A stretch of DNA of 64,000 nucleotides. It comes from Psettodes erumei. Its lineage: Eukaryota; Chordata; Actinopteri; Pleuronectiformes; Psettodidae. The translations under genes were made by a program, and so were the position numbers. The stretch covers positions 3,972,501-4,036,500 of the forward strand of contig JAFBJZ010000888.1 in NCBI GenBank assembly GCA_016785225.1, written 5' to 3'. How positions within the stretch are numbered: position 1 is the stretch's first letter; each line of letters begins with the position of its first letter. Positions 47,477 through 59,400 of this stretch are shown in pieces. The notes under the pieces are model-generated. The model made no database searches. It was given only the letters and a program-made list of their open reading frames with translations, and was not told the DNA's origin.

Positions 47477-50400
47477 GGGAAATGACAACCACAACCACAA
47501 TGTAGACGATCAAGAGGATGAGGCCCCCCAGACCGAGTCCCAAGGCCACGTGGTTCAGTGTTCTGGCCATCCTGCTGCTCCGTTCTGCCGACATCTGGTC
47601 CCCAACGTGGTTGGCTTCACGAGCCTGAGGGTGGGAACAAATATTCAATTGGGTAAATCAGTGAGGTTAAAAACAAAAAATAATATATATCTAACTCATG
47701 CTCTTTCAAAATTTTCATCAAACATAAGGTTGGACTGCTATACCAGAAATGTGCATCAAATTTTCTTTATAGATTGATACAGTTCTCTCTCATCTGCAGT
47801 GGTAGAGAATTTCCCCTTAACATAGTCAGTTCAAAGAGAACCTACTGTATGTAACTTGCAGAGGGGCTTATTATATAGTCAGCAATCTGACTAAGTAATG
47901 TCAGTCACACAATAATGAATTTGTGAACATTAGCCACAATAAGCTACTGTTCCTATGAAAAGGGTGTATTCACTCTTCCTTTAGCTCAGCTTTTGGTCTC
48001 CACCAACTCTTGAGGGAAACAGCTGGCTGGTTAGCTGCTAAATGCTAATACTATGTTTACAAGCTCGTGGCTAACTTTGCCTGTCTACTGTTTGGCACTG
48101 GAAATGTACAGCTGGCTTTTAAAGCTTTTTCACAGAAAACAACTTCTGCTGTTGGAAAAAACTGAGCTCATCAAACCAGTGACACTGAGCCAGAACGGTA
48201 ACTTTGTGGATGGGATTACCAAAACAAAGAGGAAATTCAGTAGAGTGCACGAGCTGTGCTCACACTAGCTCACACTAGCCATTTACCCAAGATGTGGTGT
48301 GGCCACCCGGACATGGGTGACTGTAACTCATCTCTCATCGGTCTGCAGCTGGACTCTTATACATACAGTGCTGTCCTTACTGATATAAGACAACCATAAA
48401 TACCTGCTTCAAGAGGACACTGTGGTAATATGCTAGAATATTAGTTAGCTGTATTTCACTGTATTTTCCAATTAAAAAGCAAAGCTTTATTAGTATTTCT
48501 CACTAGTATGATTTAGTCTCCACAATGACATTGTGTTGACATGATATATAACATACGATGGAGCCGTAACATGGACACACGTAAAAATGCATCTTTTTCT
48601 TTCAACTGCAGGATTCTACACAAAGTCTTTTTATTGGCCGTCAGCCTTCACAGACACGACCGAGAATGAACATGTAGTAGCACTTCATGTGTGCCGCCAC
48701 AGAAAGGATAGAAAACCAGTAGGATCACCTGGAATCTCTGTATTGTAGTCAGAGGGGCAGCAACGTTTAAGGTCTAACTGTCTGAAACCAAGGAGATTAT
48801 TTAGTCATATTTGTAAAAACAGTCTTAAGCAACTACTGTAATTGAAATACTACCAAATGTACATGATACATGCAGTTTTGTGGTTTGCCAACAGCCTTTT
48901 TACTGAATACTAATTTGTGGAACTTACAAAACCAGTTTTCTCAGGGCTTAGGGGAAATGAGTACATACAACATCAATGCACACCTTCCCTTTTGTACAAA
49001 ACAGTCTCAACAAGTGAGACCAGACCTTCTTTATTGACACTATTTAAATGCCCTTTGTAGAGTAAAGAGGAAGCAAATCTTCCATACAAACTGACACATG
49101 CCGTGATAAAAAGTGCAACAAATTAATGCGAGGAATTTCCATAAAGGACATACAAATATTGTTTCTTCAAAAAGAAATGTTATTTGTGACTTGACTGGCC
49201 TGCAAATTTAATTCAAAGATATGATGCCAGCAGATTTGTGCATAAAGCAGGAGGCCTGTGGTCCATTGTTAAAGCAGCCTGAGCATAAAGAAGCACTGAG
49301 CCTTTAAGAAGAGACCAGCCCAATCTTAATTAAACCATACTACTATTACTACTACTACTACTACGACATCTCTTAGTGTATTGTCTATAATGAACACACA
49401 AAACACTGCAGTAGAGTATAACAGTAAGCCACGGCAGATTTGAGCCAATATCTAGAAGCACTCACATACAGTATATGTATGTATGAGTCCCCTGCTGGGA
49501 AGAAAACACTATCACAAACCACAGAATATGTGAGTATACAGGAATATAATATCCAGCAATAAAATTAAACTCATACTTACATTTTACAAAAAACTCATAG
49601 GGCACATATACAGTATCATACTGTTATGCCAAGTCCATATATATAAAATATGGTATAAATTTGTTATGTTATGTTTTTATAGTCTTTTTGCCTTTTTAGT
49701 TTTGTCCTCATAGCCATGTATAAATTATAGAGAATATCATCTCAATCCACTATCCTTCACCATTTATCTTAACATAAGTCGAAGCAGGAGGACATGCCTA
49801 CCCTGGATGTAAAAAAGTTACAGTTTTTTTGTATGGACTGAACTATAATTACGTAATTAGAAGTGCTGCTGGGCAGATTTTGTTACATTTGATCAGCCTG
49901 ACAAGTATAAGAGTATATTTCAACAAGACAAATTCGTTCGCTGTTTTTGTCGTTTAAAAAGTTAAAAGATCATGGTCATCAGCAGTAAGAGCATCTTTGA
50001 CAGCTGGAACGTGAAAAAGAACTTTAACCTGGAATCATATATCATCTTCATTCCATCAAGTGAATCATGACGCTGTCATGGCCACTTCACTTGTTCTCAT
50101 CTTGGCAAGTGCCCAGTTGTTTTCAGTAAATTAAAAATCTAAACATAATTTGTGATTTTTCTATGAGATCAGACAGCTCTGTTACTTTGCACAAGCAACA
50201 GAGATTCTTTCCCGAAACGATGAATGCTGTCTGGAGCTGTTCCCAGTCAGTTGCATCACCAAATGGTTCATTGTGTTTAATTCACACAGTGCTTTCACTG
50301 TTAAATATGTTTTGTGCACTGTACAGTGACTGATGCTGTTTGGGACTTGCATGTAAATTAGCTGATTTACTGAAGTTTGAGAAGCAGCGTGACATGAAAG

Positions 50401-53400
50401 TTAGCTAATCAATAAATTAATTTATGTTTTATATATACTCATTTCTACTGTCACTACCTTTATTTAGCTCAAATAAAAGTTTTCTATTAACAATGATTAC
50501 ATATAACATCAACTATAATCAAATAACCCCTTAAATGAGTCCATTAGATTTAGTGTTGCCTTTGTCCTTCTCAAGAACCTTCTCCAAAAACATTTTTCTT
50601 TCAGTCACAGCGACTCTCTCAGTAAGACCCTCTCTGCACTGCTCAGGGATCAGCTGCTTGGGCGGGAGCCAGAGCTGCTATTCATTGCCTTGTTAAAGGA
50701 CTTTTTAACAGGGCAAGTTCTTGTAGTCAGTGGCACTCAAAACACCATGTGTGCTGCACATCACCACTATGCACAGTACTGACGTAGACTGTGAGGTTGT
50801 GGAAATTCCCCAAATTGTCTCCACACCTCCATTCTCCAAGAGAAGGACTTGGAATGCAGAATTTCTTTCCATTTCAGTGTGCAACCGACAGCTTTTACTG
50901 GCATTTAACTTATATTCATAGAAAAAGTAAAAAAAAAACCCAAAAACATGTGACAGTTTGTGGTGAGTGTTTCTGAGTACTAGTTGAATACCACAAAGTA
51001 AAAACATCCTTTTTAATTGCAGACATGGCTGTGGCTTTGGCTCAGTGATCTGTGATGCTGTTGTGGAATTATATTTACTCATTACATTTGCTGAATTTAT
51101 TCATTTTATATACTGCTGAGCAAATTATTTTTTACTGAATATGATATTATGATATATGTCAGCTACTGAGGAATTAACACACCACTAATTCTTAGACAGC
51201 AATTAATTACAGCACTGATGATTGGGCCCACAACAGGAATCAAGGGTTGTCAAGAAAATGAATGGTCCATTCAGTTGCCCCGGGAAGGGTTCACTTTACT
51301 ACACTGTACTATGCTGTGTTTGATTCTACAATAGCTATACTTCATGTTGAGCTCTGAGTACTGCCCAGTGCTCTTTTGAAGACTACGAATCGTGTTGTTG
51401 CAAGCTGAACCCATCTGGCATGGGTGAAGGTTTTCTCCCACACTGTACTGTATGCTGTATCACAATGCACATAAACAGAGTATTTCTGCAGCAGCAACCT
51501 TGTAAAGGGCCATCAATAAAAAGCCCTTTGCCTGTGGGAAAAAATGCCCACAAAATACTTGCAGTGTTTTAAGAATACATTCATATAAAACTATGATCCA
51601 TGTTGCAACCCCAGGAGGCATGTCAGTTGGCTCTTTAAACTGCACTCTTGAAAGGTAAAAATATTTTTTTTCTGAATTACAACTGTTACAGCGAGCTGTA
51701 GAGGAATTCAAACATTAAAGGTCACAAAACCAAGTGAAATGATTCACTACTGCTGTCAATCCTGTAAGTGCTATACCTACCTCTACCAAAGGCTAATATC
51801 AGAAGGTAAAAGTGAATTTATAACTGTTGATAAACCGAACTGTACAGAGCTACCATGTCGCTTATCTGGTTGGGACATTCTCAAAGCCGAGTCAGTATGT
51901 GCATAGGCTTTAATTTGCAAAGTAACGTCTCTCTGATAACAGTCAGACACATTCAGAACACTTAACTGACGCTAAAATATGTACGTCACATTTTATCAGT
52001 TAATGCTCCACCTCATGTGGGTCAGTGCTCTGCATGACATCAGTTTATTCTCAAGCCACGAAACAAAGCGGCCTTATTCATGTCAAGTCAAGATCATAAA
52101 TAATTAACACAATAAGTGACTTGGGGTCACATGGATTTTTTCCCCATATAATAATCATTACCACATTACTTTAAAGGGAACTTATACTAAAAACTTCTCT
52201 GAAAGGAATTTAAAGTCTAGAAAGAGGAGCAACAACAGAGGAGGGATTCCTAAATTCTTTACATCTCTGGTTAAAATGAGTAAAACCAAAATGCAGAATG
52301 AAAGAACATAAAGATTAAAAATGCCCACTGATGCCCAGACGAAGAATACAGAATTTTCTAAAACACAATTTTATACTGTATATACTTGACAATGACAGAT
52401 GTTTTAATCAGTAAAGAACTCTATTTTGATGAAGATACAATAAAGGCTCTTCAGCAGAATTTCTAAATGTGTCCTCATATCTAGGGTTTTAAGAAAAAAA
52501 TCCAAAAAATTAATGTATCGTGATATTTTATTTTGTAATACTGTATTGATTTACAAAAAAACACAATATTGATTTTTACTGACAGGCAGATGTTATTCCT
52601 CTGTCAAATCAACAAAACAAAAGCATAATGTGTCAGATGGAACTCTCTCAAAACTTGAAACCCATTTACAATTAACTCTTACCCCCTTTTCCCTCTACAA
52701 AGTACAAGTGACTGTGGCCTAACACAGATTAAATTAAATACATGATGTATTAAAAAAAATACCAAAATAAAACCAAACTTCTCACAAAACTAACCTTCTA
52801 CCCAACCCCCTCTCCCTTCCTTGCCCACTTCCTTGGTTCAGACTAATGAACTAAATGGAAACTGCTGGTGTTAAGTGGTTGCATTTGTGTGCGCACAAGA
52901 TAAAACACACCCACTAGAAGTAGACCTCAAAGAGAGAGAGAGATTAGTACAGGTCTCCAAAGTATAACCACAAGACAACAAAAAAATAAACCATCTGCAT
53001 TAGACTCAGTCCCTCTTTACAAACATTGTACATATTTTCACCTTAGTGAGGGGGATGCTTTGCAACTACCCTCAATTATATTAAACAGACTGATGCTTAA
53101 ATTGTTTTTAATGCTTTTGGGCCCGGCCTTCTTGCTGTCGTTCAGACGGGCCCCCATCTCATCTTCTAGTGTGTCTGTCTGTGGTTTTCTGTCTTCATTC
53201 TCTTCACAAACTCAGTCTGACTCTTTGTGAAGAGCGATGGAAACAGAGAGAGCAGGGGGGCTGATATTTGTGAGAAAATCGCACAGAGCGGAACTGAATA
53301 GAGCCGATGAGAGAGAGGGTGGAAGAGACATCCAAAGCCTGCAGGGCCTTTCTCGCACACAATAAGGCAAAAAAAAAAAAAAGTCATGATGACAGAAGCG

Positions 53401-56400
53401 TCATGCCTGTTAAACCACATGGTGAAATTTGGGGCTCGATGTCAGCACTGATCTCCCGACTAAATTCAATTTCAATTTACAATTGATTAGTTAATTAAAT
53501 TGTTTTAAAAGTTTTTTTTCTTCATGATTCCATTACACTAGAGATACACCATCTCTGCCTAAAGTGCTACTGAGAATTTATCCTGGGAATTCAAATTTCC
53601 TCTGCATTCAACAATATCTGCACATTACAGGCTGAACTGTAAACACATTTCCTGGTTATAAAACTGTGCAAAAAGAGCTTTTCCTTTGCAAATGAAAAAC
53701 CAAGGAAAACATGACATCTGTATTTTTTTAAGGGCTACATGTGCAGAACAGTTGAGCAGACCAATAAAACCTCGCTCGGCTTACAGACCGATCATCATCA
53801 AACACTTTGAGCACAGACAGGACAGAAGACGTCTGCTTACTAATTCATCTGCAGTGTTTCTGTTGACAAGACGTCAGCCTGAGGTCTGCATGCTGCTGCA
53901 GGCTGGTGTTTGCTCCCCAGATGGGAAACAATAATGTTCGCCTCACATCTGATAGACAGAGACAATACTCACTCTCACACACACAAACGCAGAGCTCAGA
54001 TCAGTGCGAGCTCTTCAGTTGATTTCTCTCAGAGATGCATTTCTCTCAGTTTCACTGAAGTTGGCTGGAGTCACAACAGACCTCCTGCAGCTGGTCCACA
54101 CAGATTTTAACTGTTAACATGAGTTTACATGACTGGATGTGGCTGACTCTACACATCACGCAGCCCTAACTGAACCACTTACAAGTAACGACAGAACGCA
54201 CATAACATGTATGATGGATGCGCATGTTTACTGAGAAAATCTGCAAATGCAGGGACTAATTTAGGGATCTTAAGAATGAATACAAATCCTGATTACTTAA
54301 AAAAAATTATTCTCACAGAAAAATTTCTCCCACTCCGGTGCTTTTTGCATCTGCAGCACTGTCTGTCATAGTGTCACACTTTGAACATTGACTGGAACAT
54401 TTCCAGACACCTCAACCAAAACACCCCCAACTGCTAACCTTCACTCCCCTGGTGTGACCACATGTTCAGCTCTGAACCTTGGTCTGACTGGCTGATGGCA
54501 AAATCATTGGGAGGGGGTGGGGAGGTTGGCTTCTGCTCTGTGACACTGCTTTCTGTTTCGCCAGTTGACAGTTGAGTACCTGTCTTTGTATTTGGAGAGT
54601 TACGTACAGATACAGAAACACAGGTTCTGTGTGTGTGACGATATTTGTGAGGCAAGCAGGGTCCATGCGGCTGCTGTTGTCTATGCAGGCTAAACAGGCG
54701 GAGCCTTGAGGCTGCAGCCTGTTTCAGCGACGCTTGCCCTTTTTAAAAGTGAGCAGGGTGCGATGTATAACTTCAAAGGTTCACTAGGTAGGTCTTAAGA
54801 AATCCCCCATCTGGCTTTCTGGGGTGAGACCAACCCTGGGAGACAAGCTTGTGCCTGTTGCTCGGCCCCCGAGAGAGAGAGAGAGAGAGAGAAAAATATC
54901 CCACTACATTTTGTTACTGGTGTAGCTGAGACACTGGATATATTGAAAAACTGACCATGACAGAGCAGGCATCACAGTGATTCACCTTCAATATCTGCTG
55001 GATAAGTAAAGAGGCAACTGTTTGCCAACACATTAGCTGCAAAAGCTGAAGTACTGGTAAATCTAAAAATGTACTGCTGCCCAACATGATTTTTTCAACT
55101 TAAACAAACTGTGTCATCATTTATTTAATTAATTTGGCCCTATGCCTATCAAATTTGAAAATTTAAGGGAATTAGCAGTAAAGTCTTCATAAAAAATTCA
55201 ACAAGTAAGTGTTGAGTGTCAGTCACACTCAAAGATAGTCAAAGATATATTTGGAAATTAATACAAGTTTTAGCAGAGTGAAATGCTCAGATGAAGAGCC
55301 GTGTTTGCTTATTCCCACTCTGTAGAATCTCAAGCCTTCAGACACGCATGGTTAATATAAGCAACGCCACCCTGTAGCAGTTAGGTTGTCAGTCAAACTG
55401 AGCTGGGGAAAACCCTGTTGGACAAATATTTACGTGAACTGTGGACTCAGCTACTGTATGTGTTTACCCAGTCTTTCACAAAACCTTCAGCTGTGACACA
55501 GCACGCAGAAGTTCACATATGGAAGACATCGTATTTGTTTAAAGAGACTCTGTCTTAGCTAACGTTTTGCTTTAAACCTGCTGTGTGTTGGGTGTATTAT
55601 GTTTCTGTTTACATTACCTACAGCGCTCCATGACCGTGACTCGCAGGCAACAGGTGTTTGCTCTCTGCAACTTTTTTCTGGGACTTGAATGACTAAAAGT
55701 GGCAGCATAACATCACGCAGAAGTCCAGAAAAACAATGCAGTCGATAATGTTATCATTTCATGGTGATAGGCAGCTGGGAATCTGTAGATGGGTGCGTTC
55801 AATCTGTCATCCAGGGTGCAGGCGCCACGTGGAATTATGAAATCCCATCAGTGTGCAAATGAGAAAGTTACAGAGAAATGGTTATGGATATAGTGTGGAG
55901 TGTTTAAGTGGACCGAGGGGAAATGATGTCATGTTGCAGATATGGTGAAATGAATGGTTAAAATATGGCAATTACAGTGACAGTTGTGTTTTCATACATT
56001 CATGATGCTGACACTTCATGCTTGCTCAACAGGCACTGACACAATACTACTGGAACAACACAAGCTTGTATGTGTGTGTGTGTGTGTGTGTGTAAACGGT
56101 GAGCTATGTAATTGATCATGTGTGATAAGGGATTTTCCTGTATTTGTTAAATAATACATTCATCACTGCTGCAGCAGAGGGTTTTGGCAGAAGGACATTA
56201 AGTGCTACTCATGGCTCCACACACTAAGGAAGGACCCGCTTCCAGTTAGTGTTAATGTTCATCCGCTGTCAATGAGCGCTAAGCTGTGAGCGAAAACTGA
56301 TGACTGGGGACACAAAGAACTGTTTGATGACGATGCCATAGAAGTGAGGAGTGTCTTGGCTCTGGAAACACAGAGCGCTGATGTCTCACCCTCACAAAAG

Positions 56401-59400
56401 CATCACTTGTCAGGACAAGCCAGCGTTCAGCACCGCAACCCTCCGCGTCTCATGCTGGGTCCGACGGGAAATAATTCTCACTCCGGAGACATTTGCAAAT
56501 TAATTCATTTTTTTTTTTTATCAGATGAGGAGTCTTCACGACGAAATATGTGAGCTTAAAATGACTAATACGTTCTTTTCTCATTAGGCCAAGTCACTTT
56601 TGCTCTCTTGTCCTTCATGGTTGAAATGCCAGAGGCAGAATGTTAAGTGGGACGGATTCCAGCAGCCAGCTCTATTATCTCTCCACCACTCTCCTTGTCT
56701 TTTATTCCCTCTATCTATCTCATTTCCGTCTCTGTTTTCTTTCTCATTCAGCATTCCAGCTATAAACTCTCCAAGTGACGCAGAAGCGCACTCCATTTGA
56801 CATACAAAATATGGCTTTTAAGGAATTTCTTTCCTATCTTTTATTCAAGAGCGCAGCCTTTCAGTTTGAGAGCATACGGTCTTCATTTCAGGTTCAGTTT
56901 TTGTAAAGCTCTCACTAAGACTCTCTCAAATACTCCCTGCTCCAGCACAATACTGCTCTGCTGTTACTCAAAATTGTTTGATTGCACTTGCAGATTTTTG
57001 ACCCTTATTACTTGACCAATAGAATTCCAGGTATGACGCTGACCAATGCAATCAATGCCTCCCAGTGGGCAGCACTTGTTTTACTTCTCGATCCATCCAT
57101 TCCTGAGACCATGTAGAGGACGTCATTTTCGAGTAACGCCATGGGAAGCAAGAATGCTATGGGCCTACTAATGTATGTCGCTATTATAGTAAAAATACAG
57201 ACACTGATAGACACATTACTGCCAAAAGTCCTACAAGCAAAAAGTAAAGTCCATATAATTAAGGACGCTGTAAGAAGCAAAGCAAGTGTGCCCACAGGGT
57301 GGAAATGATTGTTTTGGTCAGCATCATACCTGGACTTGGACCTGGACCTGGACTTGGTTGGGGAATATTGACGGGTTCACATCACAAAAATCCTCGAGCG
57401 AGCGTAGCAAACAAACAGAAGAACTGAACACGATATGAAGACAATATACTCTCAAACTGAAGGACCACACTCTAGAATAAAGAAAGGAATGGCTGTCTGT
57501 TGAATTGTCTCCCAAAAATGATCACCTCAAAGTCTCTACACTGTCCTTTGTTGTCCCTTCCTTCCTCCTTTACTCCCAGTCTCTCAGCCTTTGCTGCTGT
57601 CCGTCATGTTTCCCCTGAATCTCTCTGGGCTCCATCTCCTCTCAGTTTAATTATTGACACCCTGGTCAACATGTTAACATTATCAGTGTGGGCACGTCAG
57701 CATGTTTAGCCTCTGAGAGTCTTGGTCGCTGTTCTACTAAAAACATTACATAGTTAAAACCATTTTAAGATTAACTACATCAAATCTGTGTTTCTTTGGT
57801 GCCAAATATTTCAATCCCAGTGTTAATTATAAGCATGGTTATTCAACGTATACATTTCCATGACACTGGTCGTGGTAAACTAAAGCTTACCTGTCTCCCT
57901 GACCAATCAGCTCCTCCAGTCCGCCTGCAGCCACTGACATAGATTACATTTTTTAGTGTAAGTCTGATCTACTAATAGCCAGTCATATGTGTTACAGCTG
58001 TGCTCATAACAGCCATGTTGCTACAGCACATACACAGCTTTGTACCAACTATTTTCATTTACTGCACCTGCTCTTGTGCCAGACAACCACGCTACCAACT
58101 GCAAATCTCATATAATGATCTCCATCTCTTAGTGACTTTATGTATTGTCTAAGGGTGTGTCAAATACACCAGCTGAGAGTAGCACACTCATGTTCCGCAT
58201 GTTCTGTTTCAACTCAGCTCTGCTTCTCATTCACGCGGCCCCATTCTCACAAACAGCAGGTCTTCGAAGGGACGGTTCTCGTAAGAAAGGATCGTTAGGT
58301 CTCGGAAATGTTTGTGTGTGTGTGTGTGTTTCAGTCTCCCGCTCCAATTTCTGACTCTACAAGGCAATGTTGTGGTCGATGCTGCACAGGTCTTTGTCAT
58401 TTCATGAAATTCAAGTGTCATCTGAAGCAAGGAAAGTAACTGGTGATAAGGATGTGATTCACCAGGGATGTTAGGATATGTTCACCGAAGAGCAGGAGAG
58501 GAGGAAGGAGGTTTTTTTCATAAAGAGACCCGAATAACAATTGCAAAATATGATAGAAATTGCAGTTGCAAAATCTGAAAGCATGTGATTTGCTCTCATG
58601 AAACAGGACTTGAGTAACTGCTGCACAAGAAAAGGAAGCTTGGGAAGGCGCACAGCAGCAGATTAAATGGGGTTTTACAAAAGGTTCAGCTCAAATGAGT
58701 TAAATCTAAATGTACACCGACGTGTTCGATCTTGCCGCGGCTGTTCCACTGCCATTTACTCCACAGGCGATTAAAGATTCAGTCTTAAAGGGTCAAACAT
58801 CAGGTAATTACACGTAGCTGTGCTGTGTAGTAACATGTGCATGTACGAGTAAGATGTGCTGTTTTTACAGCAGATTAATTCTTCAAGAGAAACTACAATA
58901 ATTATAGCAGATGCTGTTACCAATGGGTTCTAATTTATTTGTGCCACAAGAATAATCATTTTTTTAACCCCTGAAGGTAAAGGGTCTGAAAGACATATCT
59001 AGACTGTCATGTTACCTTATCATATTCTTCTTGATTTCACTACACAATCACATCATATTTGACACAATCATATTTCTGCTTCTCAGAACAGAACTCCAAC
59101 CAGAATGAGCATAAACATACAGCTGAAATCAGCAGTGGCAGTGGTATCTACAGTACTCTGTCCGTTCAGAGTAAATATCCATAGCTCCGTTCAGACACCA
59201 CATAAATAGTGCTCCTTGTCACCTCAGCTCTTTACTCATTATTACCAAATACAGATTTTTTTTCTCCAGTATCAGAAGTAATCCAGTTTATGTCCATAGT
59301 ATCAGATCTAAGCGGCCAAAAGATCCACCATATTGTAAACAACTTCTGGCTATCCACAATCAGTTTTGGCTTATCACAGATCTAACAGTATGGGTTGATA

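Noticed and set aside
56344..56553. Plus frame with Ser/Gln/His-rich, coding-like text
   Set aside because: No splice or poly(A) support and no known similarity; kept only as an unconfirmed frame.
57008..57295. Hydrophobic 95-aa minus frame that looks like a membrane protein
   Set aside because: It sits wholly inside the inverted-repeat element; hydrophobic residues reflect T-rich sequence.
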